Assembly: GCF_000237805.1 (NCBI RefSeq)
Contig: NZ_CM001376.1
Location: 1,540,349 to 1,604,348, forward strand
DNA length: 64,000 nucleotides
Origin: Jonquetella anthropi DSM 22815
GTDB taxonomy: Bacteria > Synergistota > Synergistia > Synergistales > Dethiosulfovibrionaceae
Direction of reading: 5' to 3'
Below are positions 40,406-49,615 of the stretch, one piece after another. Made by a program: the position numbers and the translations under genes. The notes below the pieces were generated by a model. It saw only the letters and a list, made by a program, of their open reading frames with translations, did not search any database and was not told where the DNA came from. Position 1 is the stretch's first letter, and the number at the start of each line of letters is the position of its first letter.

Positions 40406-41544
40406 CCCCTCAAGAGAAGAAAACGCCGCTCCTTCGCCGCTTAACCTATCTCGTTCTCGTCGCCGTCCTGTCAGTCGGCGCGTACACGGCAAGCGACGTC
40501 CTGGCCCGTCGGGCTTGGACCGACCAAGGAACGTGGATCGTCAGGCTTTTGAAGACCGAACTTCTGCCGAAGGAAAGTTCGGCGCAGGACGACCCGAATT
40601 GGGAGAGCCAGTCCATTTTAGCCAGCGTGTTGTACCGGTCCGGCGACCGGCAGGGTGCCAGGGAGACGGTGAAAATTGAGCGGCTGGTCAACAGCGCGCT
40701 GGAGCTGAAACCCGGCTGCGACTACGTGATGGTCATCGACACTCTGCCGGACGGTTCAACCGTGGCGTCGCTGGCCGACCGGTTCCGCCTGCCGGCGGTC
40801 GTCGCGTTTCTGACCGCCGTGGCCGGGCTGCTGGTCGTCTCGGCGGGACGGGCAGGCGCCCGGGCGCTGATCGGGCTGGCGCTTTCCATGTGGTATTTAG
40901 CCTCGGTGTTTCTGCCGTCGGCCGCCGCTGGCTCGTCTCCGCTGGCCGGCGCGTTGGGCGCCGTCGCCGTCGTGTCCATTTTGACCATCGGCGTCGTCGT
41001 CAGGCGCAAGCGCTACTGGCCGGTCGCCTTAGGCGGCGCGCTGGGCGGCGCCGTGGCCGCGTGGTTCCTCGGCTTTGCGGCCCTCAAGCTGTGGCAGATC
41101 ACCGGACTGGGCTCCGACGGCGCGCTCGTCCTCTCTTCGACCGTCGAGGGGATCAACATGGGACACGTGTTCCTCGCGTCGGTCATCATCGGCGCGGCCG
41201 GCGCCGTTCACGACGTGGCGATCTCCGTGTCCGCAGCCATGGCCGAACTGGAGGACTACGACCCGGACATCGCGCCGAAACGACTTTGGCAGTCAGGGCT
41301 GAACGTGGGGCGGGAAATTCTCGGCACCATGGTCAACACGCTGGTTCTGGCGTATTTCGGCAGCAGCCTGTGCCTTCTGATCCTCATGGCCCAAGCCCAA
41401 CCGGACATCCACCAGCTGCTCAACGACGGGCAGGTCGCCCAAGAAATTGCGCAAAGTCTGGCGGGTACCGTCGGACTGCTGCTCACAGTTCCTATCACCG
41501 CCGCAGCGGGAGCCCTCGCCGCGTGGTGGCGGAAAAAGCGCTGA
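40399..41544 (+). CDS. YibE/F-family membrane protein
   Basis: The protein has 381 residues from ATG 40399, overlapping the previous stop by 7 nt. The longer upstream frame lies antisense-free but inside the GGT gene and is spurious. One N-terminal membrane helix precedes a ~110-residue extracytoplasmic domain. About seven helices follow, with the family motif SSTVEGINMGHVFLASVIIGAAGAVHDVAIS in outline. YibE/F proteins are uncharacterised. The coupling to gamma-glutamyltransferase is the only contextual clue. Confidence 0.84.
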   Translation: MVAPQEKKTPLLRRLTYLVLVAVLSVGAYTASDVLARRAWTDQGTWIVRLLKTELLPKESSAQDDPNWESQSILASVLYRSGDRQGARETVKIERLVNSALELKPGCDYVMVIDTLPDGSTVASLADRFRLPAVVAFLTAVAGLLVVSAGRAGARALIGLALSMWYLASVFLPSAAAGSSPLAGALGAVAVVSILTIGVVVRRKRYWPVALGGALGGAVAAWFLGFAALKLWQITGLGSDGALVLSSTVEGINMGHVFLASVIIGAAGAVHDVAISVSAAMAELEDYDPDIAPKRLWQSGLNVGREILGTMVNTLVLAYFGSSLCLLILMAQAQPDIHQLLNDGQVAQEIAQSLAGTVGLLLTVPITAAAGALAAWWRKKR

Positions 41545-41547
41545 CTC

Positions 41548-41597
41548 AAAAAAGCAGTGCGGCCGAAGAAAACTTCGGCCGCACTGCTTTTTATTTT
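41548..41597. terminator. Bidirectional terminator between yibE/F-type gene and racemase gene
   Basis: AAAAAAGCAGTGCGGCCGAAG pairs with CTTCGGCCGCACTGCTTTTT around AAAA, with A and T runs on both sides. It serves both convergent units. Confidence 0.94.
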
Positions 41598-41601
41598 TCG
41601 T

Positions 41602-42291
41602 CTACTCGTACAGCTCGTTCAGGCACGCTCGAGCCAAACTTTCAAGGCTCGAAACTCCTCTCTCGTCCGGCAGCCCCGCCGCTGCCCACGCCAGAGGCAG
41701 CTCGGTGCAGGCGCAGATCACGGGCAGCTCCCGTCGCCGCCACAGCAGGCCGCAGGCGGATTTCATCCGTTCCCCCGCTTCTTCCATCCGCCCGCCCTTG
41801 ACGAGCCGAATGATCCGGTCAAACTCCGGGCGCTCGTCGGGCTCCGGCTCAAAGAACTGGGCCCCCTGTCGTTCCCCTTCCTTCTCGTAGATACCCGACG
41901 CGAGCGTCGCGCCGGTCGCGACGAGCCAGCAGGCCGGCGAGACCTCTAAAGCCCGGCTCACCGTGGCTTCCACAATGTGAATCAGCGGTTTGGGCAGCTC
42001 TTCCCTGAACCGGTCGATAAAGCAGTGGGCGGTGTTGCACGGCACCGCGAGGATATCCGCCCCCCAACGGCACAGGGTCTCGAGCCCGGCTTTCAGAGGA
42101 CCTTCCGGGCTCGGGCCGCCGCGCAGCAGCGCGTCCGACCGATCGGGCGTTTTCGGGTTGGAGTACAGGTAAACGACCGGGTGTTCCTGGTCGCATGACG
42201 CCGGCGCCAACTCGGCCAGCAGCCGCATGAACTCGGCGGAAGCGGCAGGTCCAAGCCCGCCGTACACGCCTAATATCTTTTTCGGTCCCAC
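41602..42291 (-). CDS. Aspartate/glutamate racemase-family protein
   Basis: The protein has 229 residues from GTG 42291, 8 nt after GAGGAGG. It is a cofactor-independent racemase fold with two catalytic Cys, in VPCNTAHCF (about residue 85) and ICACTELPLA (about residue 190). GVYGGLGPAAS opens the family. It would interconvert L- and D-aspartate or glutamate. Here it is the last gene of the 5-oxoproline/D-glutamate operon, so D-glutamate is a plausible substrate. Substrate choice is an inference from context. Confidence 0.86.
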   Translation of the reverse strand: MGPKKILGVYGGLGPAASAEFMRLLAELAPASCDQEHPVVYLYSNPKTPDRSDALLRGGPSPEGPLKAGLETLCRWGADILAVPCNTAHCFIDRFREELPKPLIHIVEATVSRALEVSPACWLVATGATLASGIYEKEGERQGAQFFEPEPDERPEFDRIIRLVKGGRMEEAGERMKSACGLLWRRRELPVICACTELPLAWAAAGLPDERGVSSLESLARACLNELYE

Positions 42292-42330
42292 AGGACGCCC
42301 CTCCTCTTCGATTGTTTCTTGCCCAGCCAA

Positions 42331-43134
42331 CTACGGAAAGACCGCCAGCTCGTTGTCCCTCACGTCGCAGATGAACATGTGTCCGGGCGCGTGGGTAATG
42401 GCAAACGGCGGCTTACTGGCCATGAGAGCGGCCTGCGGCGTGACGCCGCACCCCCAAAAAAGCGGCACTTCGCCCGGGTTGATCGGCACGGGCTCGCCGA
42501 AGTCCGGCTTGCTCAAGTCCGCGACGCCAAGCCCTTCCGGGTTTCCGACCCAGACCGGCGCGCCGTGAACCCGCGGGAACCGGCCGGACGAGAGAACCGC
42601 CCGGCTCACCAGATGAGACGGAACGGGACGCATGGAGACCACCATGTTCCCTTTCATTCGTCCCGCCGGCCGGCAGGGCTGGTTCGTCAGGTACATCGGC
42701 ACGTTGCAGCCGCACTCTATATGCCGAACCGGACAGCCTGCTTGAGCCATCGCCGTCTCAAAGGAGAAAGAACAGCCGACGAGAAAAGCCACCAAGTCGT
42801 CCCGCCAAAACGGCCGCGCGTCGGTCGGCTCGGCGGTCAGTCGTCCGTTCTCCCACACCCGATACTTGGGCAGATCGGCCGCCAAGTCCGCGCCCGGCGC
42901 CATCTGCTTCGGCTCGGTCTCCCCCGGCTCTGTGACGTCCAAGATTGGACAGGGCACCGGGTTGCGGACCGCGAACAGGAGAAAATCGAACGCCCAGTCC
43001 CGGGGCAGGACGACCAGATTGGCCTGCACGTACCCGGCGCACATGCCAGACGTGGGGTTGTCCCACCGACCGGCGCGAATCATTTCCCTAACCTGCGTCG
43101 GCGAGGCGTCGGCGTAGTCAGCTGCCCGGGTCAT
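42331..43134 (-). CDS. DUF1445 putative hydro-lyase (D-glutamate cyclase-type)
   Basis: The protein has 267 residues, the full length of bacterial YcsI/DUF1445 proteins. Landmarks are the N-terminal [23 protein letters not shown] in outline, a [11 protein letters not shown] segment and a C-terminal [11 protein letters not shown] and [11 protein letters not shown]. The vertebrate homologue DGLUCY cyclises D-glutamate to 5-oxo-D-proline. In this operon it sits directly between pxpA and a glutamate/aspartate racemase, which fits that activity. It starts with a 4-nt overlap with pxpA. Confidence 0.87.
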   Translation of the reverse strand: MTRAADYADASPTQVREMIRAGRWDNPTSGMCAGYVQANLVVLPRDWAFDFLLFAVRNPVPCPILDVTEPGETEPKQMAPGADLAADLPKYRVWENGRLTAEPTDARPFWRDDLVAFLVGCSFSFETAMAQAGCPVRHIECGCNVPMYLTNQPCRPAGRMKGNMVVSMRPVPSHLVSRAVLSSGRFPRVHGAPVWVGNPEGLGVADLSKPDFGEPVPINPGEVPLFWGCGVTPQAALMASKPPFAITHAPGHMFICDVRDNELAVFP

Positions 43135-43901
43135 CGGATCAGCTCCGCCAACGGTGCGATCCGAATGCCCGACGCCTCAATTTTCTTTCGGAGCGTCCGA
43201 GCCAGCTCGACGGCCGCCGAGTTGTCGCCGTGAAGGCAGATCGACTGAGGCGCCAACGGAACGGAGCGGCCGTTCACCGACTGGACGACCCCTTCTTTCA
43301 CCATACGAATGACCCGTTCGGCCGCCGCGTCCGGGTCGGTCACGAACGCGCCGGGCCGCGAGCGCGGCACCAGCGAGCCGTCGTCCATGTACCCCCGATC
43401 GGCAAACGCTTCGGCGGCGAACCGAACGCCCGCCGTCTGAGCCGCCCGCTCGAGCGCCGAGCCGGCCAGCCCCAGCAGAATCAAACCGCCGCCCGCGTCC
43501 CGTACGGCCTGAGCGATCGCCGCCGCCTTGGCCTCGTCCCGGCCGGCGGTGTTGTACATGGCCCCGTGGGGCTTGACGTGCTGAAGCGGCACGCCGCACG
43601 CCCCGCAGAACGCCCGAAGTGCCCCGATCTGGTACAGCACGTCGGCGTAAATCTCGTCGGGCGTGCAGTTCATCTCCCGGCGGCCGAAGCCGACCTTGTC
43701 AGGGTACGACGGGTGCGCTCCCACAGCCACGCCGCGCTCCGCCGCCATGCGAACGGTCCGGCGCATCACCGCCGGATCCCCGCCGTGAAACCCGCAGGCC
43801 ACGTTGGCCGACGAGACGAACGTCAGGACGTCCTCGTCCCGGCCCATGACCCACGGCCCAAAGCTCTCGCCCAAGTCGCTGTTCAGGTCAACCACGTTCA
43901 T
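43131..43901 (-). CDS. pxpA: 5-oxoprolinase subunit A (LamB/YcsF family)
   Basis: The protein has 256 residues from ATG 43901 (GGGAGGAAGG upstream). It is the ring-opening partner of the ATP-dependent 5-oxoprolinase PxpABC, which converts 5-oxo-L-proline to L-glutamate. [25 protein letters not shown] and [15 protein letters not shown] are family signatures, and PHGAMYN and LHGDN complete the metal/active site. It overlaps the end of pxpC by 14 nt. Confidence 0.92.
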   Translation of the reverse strand: MNVVDLNSDLGESFGPWVMGRDEDVLTFVSSANVACGFHGGDPAVMRRTVRMAAERGVAVGAHPSYPDKVGFGRREMNCTPDEIYADVLYQIGALRAFCGACGVPLQHVKPHGAMYNTAGRDEAKAAAIAQAVRDAGGGLILLGLAGSALERAAQTAGVRFAAEAFADRGYMDDGSLVPRSRPGAFVTDPDAAAERVIRMVKEGVVQSVNGRSVPLAPQSICLHGDNSAAVELARTLRKKIEASGIRIAPLAELIR

Positions 43902-44964
43902 TTGCCCTTCCTCCCTCAAGGCGGCCCTCAAGCCGCCACGCCAAGTTCCATCTCTGGCCGGCGGGGCCCCACGTCCCGCCGAGCGTCGTCTTCAGCTTTT
44001 CGTCCGGCCTGGCGAACCAACGGGCAACGGCGCGGGCGAGTTCCGCTAAAACCTCGGCTTCCCGCCGGGCTTCTTCAACTCCCTCGTCCTGGCTCAGCCG
44101 GCGAAACCTCACCGACGAACCGGCGGGGTGCTGGGCCAAAAACGCCGTGCTGACCGCCGTCAGGACGCCAACTTTTGTGTACCCTCCGGTCGTCTGCCGG
44201 TCCGCCATCATGACAATCGGCTCCCCGGAGCCGGGAATCTGAACGCTTCCGAGCGGCACGCCGTCGGAGACGATATCCGGCGGCAGGGCGTGCTCGACCG
44301 CTGGCCCTTCCAGCCGGTACCCCATTCGGTCAGACGTCAGATCAACCCGGTACTCGCTTTCAAAGAGCGTCGCCAGCCCGGCGGGCGGGAACGCGTCCTG
44401 CTGAAGGCCCAAGACCAAACCGAGCGCCCGGTCGGACCAGTCGGGCTTGAGAGAGTCCGGACAGATAAACCCGACGCGGCGCCGCCACGCGGCCGACGGC
44501 TCGCCAGTCTGCAAAACGTCGCCCGCGGCGAGGGCCCGCCCGCCGTGTCCGCCAGTGCCGGTTTTCAGGTACGTGCTCCGACTGCCAAGCACGAGTGGGA
44601 CGCTCACTCCGCCAGTGACGCACAGGTATCCCCAGACGCCGCGGCGCAGCTGGCCGAAACGGAGCCTGTCGCCCGACTTCACCTCAAAAACGGCCCAGTT
44701 TTCCACCGGCTTGCTGTTCAGCTGCGCCGAAAGCTCGGCGCCAGTCAGGACGACCGCCCCTGAGCCTTCAAACGTCACGTCCGGCCCGACGCAGGCCATT
44801 TCAAGCGCCGCGTCCCCCGGCCGGTTGCCCAGCATCGCGTTTCCCCGCCGGAGCGAGGACGGGTCCATCGCGCCGGAGACCGGCATTCCCATCGCCTGAT
44901 ATCCCCATCGGCCCAAATCCTGTACTGTCGTCAGGGGGCCGGGAGAGCTGATATGCAGTCTCAT
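43888..44964 (-). CDS. pxpC: 5-oxoprolinase subunit C (biotin-dependent carboxyltransferase-like, KipA type)
   Basis: The protein has 358 residues. It shows the AHS2/KipA domain: TTVQDLGRWGYQAMGMPVSGAMDP at the start in outline, the LTGAELSAQLN segment, and MADRQTTGGYTKVGVL near residue 260. With PxpB it forms the ATP-dependent part of 5-oxoprolinase. The C terminus is extended by about 30 residues over typical members, running into the pxpA start. It overlaps pxpB by 4 nt. Confidence 0.91.
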   Translation of the reverse strand: MRLHISSPGPLTTVQDLGRWGYQAMGMPVSGAMDPSSLRRGNAMLGNRPGDAALEMACVGPDVTFEGSGAVVLTGAELSAQLNSKPVENWAVFEVKSGDRLRFGQLRRGVWGYLCVTGGVSVPLVLGSRSTYLKTGTGGHGGRALAAGDVLQTGEPSAAWRRRVGFICPDSLKPDWSDRALGLVLGLQQDAFPPAGLATLFESEYRVDLTSDRMGYRLEGPAVEHALPPDIVSDGVPLGSVQIPGSGEPIVMMADRQTTGGYTKVGVLTAVSTAFLAQHPAGSSVRFRRLSQDEGVEEARREAEVLAELARAVARWFARPDEKLKTTLGGTWGPAGQRWNLAWRLEGRLEGGRANERG

Positions 44965-45713
44965 TCCCCACTCCCCCTCTTCCCCAACTCAAGCTGGTAC
45001 GCGCCGGCTTGGACCTGCCGCGCGATACGGCCATACTCCTCGGCCGTCACGGCGTAGTAGCGCACCCAGAAGCCGGCCTGAATCGCCGCGGCCGGCGACC
45101 TGTCGGGATCGTACAGCCGCACCGGCGTCCTGCCGATGATCTGCCACCCTCCCGGGCTGGCTACCGAATACGCGCCGGTCTGGCGCCCTGCTATGCCCAC
45201 CGAACCGGGCTCTATTCGCTTTCGCGGCGTCGTCAGACGGGGTGTCGCTAACGACTCGTCCATGCCGCCCAAGTAGGCGAACCCGGGCAGAAAGCCCAAC
45301 ATGTAACAGTAAAGGTCCCGGCCGGTATGCCGGGCCACCACATCGGCCTCGCTCAGCCCGGTATGAGACGTCACGTTCCCCATGTCCGGGCCGTAGTCGC
45401 CGCCGTAGCAGACCGGCAGGCGCAGGACCGTTCCGCCCTCAGCCGGCAGAGCGGCCGTTTCGGAAGCCAAACGGGCCAGAGCCTCTCTCAAGGCCGGGAC
45501 GTCTGTCGCGATCGGGTCAAAGTACACGGCCAACGAACGGTACGACGGAACCAACTCAACCAAACCGACAAACGGCCGACGTTCCAAAGCCAGCTTCACC
45601 GCATGAACGCGGCCGTTCACCTCCATGTCGATGACGTTCCCAAAGTCCAAAAACAGACAGCCCTCTCCGGCAGGCAGAACCGAGACCAATCGGGTCACCC
45701 CCCACAGCCGCAA
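44961..45713 (-). CDS. pxpB: 5-oxoprolinase subunit B (KipI type)
   Basis: The protein has about 250 residues, in the normal range for KipI/PxpB. AHS1-domain landmarks are an N-terminal GEGCLFLDFGN, PVCYGGDYGPDMGNV, YCYMLGFLPGFAYLGG and KRIEPGSVGIAGRQTG, ending with GGWQIIGRTP. It is the first gene of the operon pxpB-pxpC-pxpA-DUF1445-racemase. The start is uncertain: TTG 45713 and a GTG five codons in (45698) both have poor ribosome-binding sites. Confidence 0.88.
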   Translation of the reverse strand: MRLWGVTRLVSVLPAGEGCLFLDFGNVIDMEVNGRVHAVKLALERRPFVGLVELVPSYRSLAVYFDPIATDVPALREALARLASETAALPAEGGTVLRLPVCYGGDYGPDMGNVTSHTGLSEADVVARHTGRDLYCYMLGFLPGFAYLGGMDESLATPRLTTPRKRIEPGSVGIAGRQTGAYSVASPGGWQIIGRTPVRLYDPDRSPAAAIQAGFWVRYYAVTAEEYGRIARQVQAGAYQLELGKRGSGE

Positions 45714-45796
45714 CAGTTGTTCTCATGTGATGATAATTTAGTTTAGCACAGGAGCGCCGCCCTGGGCCGTCTCGGCGGCTCCGGGTCTTCGACACG

Positions 45797-45831
45797 AAAA
45801 AAAATCGCTTCCCCCAAGGGGAAGCGATTTA
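45797..45831 (-). terminator. Intrinsic terminator of the yjiH-type gene
   Basis: On the minus strand ATCGCTTCCCC-TTGG-GGGAAGCGAT is followed by eight Ts, 13 nt after the stop. Confidence 0.93.
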
Positions 45832-45843
45832 ACAGTTGGACCG

Positions 45844-47187
45844 CTATGACGCCGCGGCGACCACGTCGGAGAAGCCCAGCAGCATGGCAATCGGGATCGT
45901 GATGACGACCGACAGCACCACCCGCTCGAACCAAATGACCAGAATATCCCGAAGCGACAGAGGAATGTCCGTCCCCATGACGCAGGGAATCGACGCGGAG
46001 AAGAACAGGATCTCGGAAATGCTCACCACAGCAATGACGAACTTGAGCAGAGCCGTACCCTCGCCGGCAATCAGCATGGCGGGCAGGAACATTTCAGGCA
46101 GGCAGACCGCCGCGGCCTTGCCGCCCAGAAGGGCCTGGCTGACGCCGAAGACCTTGAAGAACGGATAGAACAGGTAGCCGAACCAGTTAAACAGCGGCGT
46201 GTAGGTAGCCAGAACCAGCCCGAGCAGGCCGACCGACATGATGGACGGGATGACCGCAAACGCCATGTTGAGCCCCGCCTTGAGGTTGTCCCACACCAGC
46301 ACGAAAATGGGTTTTGTGTGTTCGGCCGTCTCGATGCCGGCTTCCCACGCCCGCTGGAAGATACTCCCCTGACGGACCGGGTCTTCGACCTTCTCGCCGG
46401 TGAAGTACGTGTTCGGAATAGAGCGCAGGGGCCACAGCCGAGCCGTGAGGGCCGTGACGACGAACGTCACCAGCAGGGACACCCAGAAGTACATCGACCA
46501 GCGGTCCATCAGTCCCAACGTTTTCGCGACGATCAGAAGGAACGTGGCCGAAACCGTCGAAAAGCCCGTCGCGATGATCGCGGCCTCTCTGGCCGAATAC
46601 CGCCCCGAGCGGTACACGCCGTTGGTGATAATCAGGGCGATGGAATAGCTGCCCACAAACGACGCTACGGCGTCGATCGCCGAGCGGCCGGGAGTCTTAA
46701 AGACCGGGCGCATGATCGGCGTCATCAGCTCGCCGGTGAACTCCATCAGGCCGAAGCTAGCCAGAAACGCCAGGAAGATGGAGCCGATGGGAATGACTAG
46801 GCCGACCGGCGTCGAAAGGGTGTTGTACAGGAACGGGCCGACTTCTTTGTCCCAGAACCACGCCATACTCGGCGAGGCCGAGAACATGTTGAAAAAGAAG
46901 ATCGTCCCGAAAATCGCGCCGCACACCTTGGCGATCGAGAAGAACGTCGTGATGCCGTCCTTGTTCCAGTTCTTCCTCAAAAAGGGCAACAGGGCGCCGC
47001 AGTACATGACCAGCAGCACGTAGAGCTTCGCGCCGGACGCCCAGTTGGCTCGAATATAACTGATGCTGTGGTCAACAGGAATCGTTGACTTTCCGCCGAT
47101 CGTCAGAGGGTAAAAGAACATGAAAACGCCAAACAAGCTGCACAGGACAAACTTCAGGATATTTCCAGAACGAGCTTCGCCTTTCAT
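45844..47187 (-). CDS. YjiH-family membrane protein (nucleoside-recognition/gate domains)
   Basis: The protein has 447 residues with about ten membrane helices and ATG 47187 after a GGAGG site. It matches YjiH: KFVLCSLFGVFMFFYPLTIGGKS at the start in outline, GEFTGELMTPIMRP-like LMEFTGELMTPIMRPVFKTPGRSA, and a C-terminal gate domain with SISEILFFSASIPCVMGTDIPLS. YjiH proteins are uncharacterised transporters often found in amino-acid-fermenting anaerobes. It is preceded by a ~150-nt leader that includes a GGCGC-TTTT-GCGCC hairpin. Confidence 0.85.
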   Translation of the reverse strand: MKGEARSGNILKFVLCSLFGVFMFFYPLTIGGKSTIPVDHSISYIRANWASGAKLYVLLVMYCGALLPFLRKNWNKDGITTFFSIAKVCGAIFGTIFFFNMFSASPSMAWFWDKEVGPFLYNTLSTPVGLVIPIGSIFLAFLASFGLMEFTGELMTPIMRPVFKTPGRSAIDAVASFVGSYSIALIITNGVYRSGRYSAREAAIIATGFSTVSATFLLIVAKTLGLMDRWSMYFWVSLLVTFVVTALTARLWPLRSIPNTYFTGEKVEDPVRQGSIFQRAWEAGIETAEHTKPIFVLVWDNLKAGLNMAFAVIPSIMSVGLLGLVLATYTPLFNWFGYLFYPFFKVFGVSQALLGGKAAAVCLPEMFLPAMLIAGEGTALLKFVIAVVSISEILFFSASIPCVMGTDIPLSLRDILVIWFERVVLSVVITIPIAMLLGFSDVVAAAS

Positions 47188-47369
47188 CTGCGACCTCCTT
47201 CACCTACAGGACGCATTGCCGCCGCGTCCGCCGTTGTCCCTCCCGCTCTGCGTCCAGTTTTCTGCCCTCCGGCGACCATCTCCCTCTCGCTCGACCGGCG
47301 CAAAAGCGCCACAAGCCGCGACGATTTATTTTTGTAGATAATCTTACCACTTCTTCGATAAAACAGCGT

Positions 47370-47405
47370 AAAAAGACGGACCACCCTCGCCGGATGGTCC
47401 GTCTT
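47370..47405 (-). terminator. Intrinsic terminator of the repeat-rich protein gene
   Basis: On the minus strand AGACGGACCAtCC and GGgTGGTCCGTCT pair, followed by TTTTTA. Confidence 0.9.
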
Positions 47406-47418
47406 CTGATGTGTTTGT

Positions 47419-48231
47419 CTACTGCTTCTCGCCGGGGCCCAGAGCTTCCGCCGGGGCGCCCTTTTCGGCCGACTCCGCGGCCTTGGCCTCAGGAGCCTCG
47501 TCCTTTTTAACTTCGGCGGCCGGAGCTTCTGCCGGGGCCGACTTTACAGACGCTTCGTCGGGCTTGACCTCAGGAGCCGGAGCCTCGTCCTTTTTGACTT
47601 CGGCAGCCGGAGCTTCTGCTGGGGCCGACTTTACAGCCGGCTCAGCGGGCTTAACCTCAGGAGCCGGAGCCTCGTCCTTTTTGACCTCGACGGCCGGAGC
47701 TTCTGCCGGAGCCGGCTCCTCGGCCCTCTCGTCGGGTTTGACCTCAGGAGCCGGAGCCTCGCCTTTTTGGGCTTCTGCGGCCGCTTCAGGCTTCAACGCC
47801 TCAACGATCACCGGGGCGGTCTCTTTCGCCTCGTCGTTTGCCGGGACCTGAGGCACGTCGCCCAAAAGCTGGCCCATCTCGCCTACCGCGTCGTTCAGGT
47901 ATTTCAGCTGGGCTTTATAAAGGTCGTACCCAGCGCGAAGGACTTTGTCGTGAGCGGCGCTCTCGCCGACGATCCCGTTAGTTATCGCCTGAAGCTGTCC
48001 GACTTTCTCGCTCAGGGAAGCGAATTTGCCCTGCATTTCTTCAATCTGGGCCTGCTGTTTGGCAATTTCTTCCTTCAACGGCCCGACTTGGTCCCTGCTC
48101 AAAGTGAAGACCACGTTCACCAAGATAACTAAAACCAAAATGCCCAGGACGATCAGCGGCAGGCGTTTTTTCTCCCGCGCTGAATTTGCCGTGGTGCTGC
48201 CGGACTCGTTCTTCTTTTTCTGATCAGCCAT
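47419..48231 (-). CDS. Membrane-anchored coiled-coil protein with Ala/Pro/Glu/Lys repeats
   Basis: The protein has 270 residues. A short Lys-rich cytoplasmic N terminus and one membrane helix (about 24-43) lead to a periplasmic coiled coil (about 50-82, EEIAKQQAQIEEMQGKF). A helical segment follows to about 130. Residues 155-270 are four tandem 29-residue units of the type KKDEAPAPEVKP..., encoded by 87-bp DNA repeats. Such tails often span the periplasm or form spacers, as in TonB-like proteins. No enzymatic motif is seen and I do not recognise a family. Confidence 0.72.
   Translation of the reverse strand: MADQKKKNESGSTTANSAREKKRLPLIVLGILVLVILVNVVFTLSRDQVGPLKEEIAKQQAQIEEMQGKFASLSEKVGQLQAITNGIVGESAAHDKVLRAGYDLYKAQLKYLNDAVGEMGQLLGDVPQVPANDEAKETAPVIVEALKPEAAAEAQKGEAPAPEVKPDERAEEPAPAEAPAVEVKKDEAPAPEVKPAEPAVKSAPAEAPAAEVKKDEAPAPEVKPDEASVKSAPAEAPAAEVKKDEAPEAKAAESAEKGAPAEALGPGEKQ
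47422..47769. repeat. Four tandem 87-bp repeats encoding 29-residue units
   Basis: The last 116 codons divide exactly into four 29-codon units. Units 2 and 3 are nearly identical, and the outer units are more diverged. The common core is EAPAPEVKP followed by APAEAPA.EV. Confidence 0.8.
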
Positions 48232-48279
48232 TGTGTCAATTCCTCCTCCACCAGGTTTCGAGCGCGCGGCTGGGACCGA

Positions 48280-49524
48280 TCACCGCACTTCACTCAATTT
48301 GTTCCCGCAGCAAACCCACAGTGCGCCGCCGCTCAGCACGGGATCAGCCGCTGGGGGTTCGCCAAACGGGATGTCCCATTGTACCATACCCGTATTTCCG
48401 TCCAGAGCGTACAATGCCCCCTTTTCGGTCACCGTATAAACACCATGCCCGTCGGACGAAACGGCAAGAGCGGTCAAGACCCGTCCAGGGAGCTGGGTAC
48501 GCCAGATAACCTTTCCCTCAGTCAAGCCGACGGCAAAAACCGCGCCGTCCGCCGTGACGCCCCAACCCCGTTCACCTGAGACGACCAGCGGAGCTGCCAG
48601 CGGCGAGAAGGGCTCGCTCGTCCAAAGGAACCGGGCGTTTTGGGCCCGCAGCGCTCTGACGCGCCCCCTCGTGTCGGGGAAGTATGCCGTCCCGTCGGAC
48701 CAGCTGGGCGACACGTCCATCGACGTGCCGTCGCCGCCCTGCCACCGACGATATCCATAAACAGGATGATACGCCTGATATCCGAGGTTCTGTCCGCCGA
48801 CAAGCAGTATTTCGTCAGCAAACAAGAGCGCCGTCGGGTTGTTCAATCCCGTCTCGGTCTGCCACTTCACTTTTCCCGACGCGCCGTCGAGGCACAGAAG
48901 CGTTCCGCTGGAGCTGACCGCAAAAAAAGCATTTTCAAACGCCGTGACAGGAGAGGAAAACGTCATCCCCTTGGCATTGAGCTGCCACAGGACGGCACCA
49001 GTTTCGGCTTTCAGCGCCACCAAATTGCCGTCTTCTGTCCCGAAAAACATCCGCCCTCCGGCGAGAGCGGGAACTGTCGGACGGCTTTTCAGCTGAACCG
49101 CCCAAAGCAGCTTCTCCCGTTTCGGGTCAAACGCGCACAGCGTCTGACCGCAGGACAGGTACAGCACGCCCCGGTAAGCCACCGGCGAGCCGGTCAGCCG
49201 ATCGGGAAAGGTAAAGGTCCGTCCGGGCTTCCCGCTCAGCGCGCCGTTGGGGCCAAAGCAGCCCGCGCAACCGCCGCCGGCGCGGTACAGTCCGTCAGAC
49301 GGCGTCTTATGCGCCCGGGACGAAGGAGCGGGGGTGGGGCCGTTTTTCCTCTTCACTTCACCTGAAACAGCAGGCGAAGAACTCACCGGCGTCGCGGTGA
49401 CAACCTGAGGGGCAGCCGGCTGAATGTGGGACTCTATCGTCAAAATCGGCTCGTTGCCCGCCGCAGCCGAAGCGCACAAAACACAGAAAACAGCGAGTAG
49501 CGGACGAAAAATCCTCACTGACAC
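48280..49524 (-). CDS. Secreted PQQ-type beta-propeller repeat protein (BamB-like)
   Basis: The protein has 414 residues. A signal peptide (about 1-22, LAVFCVLCASAAAG) and a Pro/Ser/Thr linker (about 40-75) precede seven or eight PQQ-type blades. These are visible as repeated GAVLWQLNAKG, GKVKWQTETG, GKVIWRTQLPG and GMVQWDIPFG strands. The short GGGCAGCFGPNG segment near residue 85 has two Cys. BamB-type propellers scaffold outer-membrane protein assembly. Methanol-dehydrogenase residues are absent, so an enzyme is unlikely. The function is inferred from the fold. Confidence 0.8.
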   Translation of the reverse strand: MSVRIFRPLLAVFCVLCASAAAGNEPILTIESHIQPAAPQVVTATPVSSSPAVSGEVKRKNGPTPAPSSRAHKTPSDGLYRAGGGCAGCFGPNGALSGKPGRTFTFPDRLTGSPVAYRGVLYLSCGQTLCAFDPKREKLLWAVQLKSRPTVPALAGGRMFFGTEDGNLVALKAETGAVLWQLNAKGMTFSSPVTAFENAFFAVSSSGTLLCLDGASGKVKWQTETGLNNPTALLFADEILLVGGQNLGYQAYHPVYGYRRWQGGDGTSMDVSPSWSDGTAYFPDTRGRVRALRAQNARFLWTSEPFSPLAAPLVVSGERGWGVTADGAVFAVGLTEGKVIWRTQLPGRVLTALAVSSDGHGVYTVTEKGALYALDGNTGMVQWDIPFGEPPAADPVLSGGALWVCCGNKLSEVR

Positions 49525-49615
49525 ACCCCCCGGGTTCCAATGAAAAATTTTTGTTTATTGCACGGCCTTTCCACCGCTCGGCCGATACGAGCCGACCTTT
49601 CGCGCCTCAGAATAC

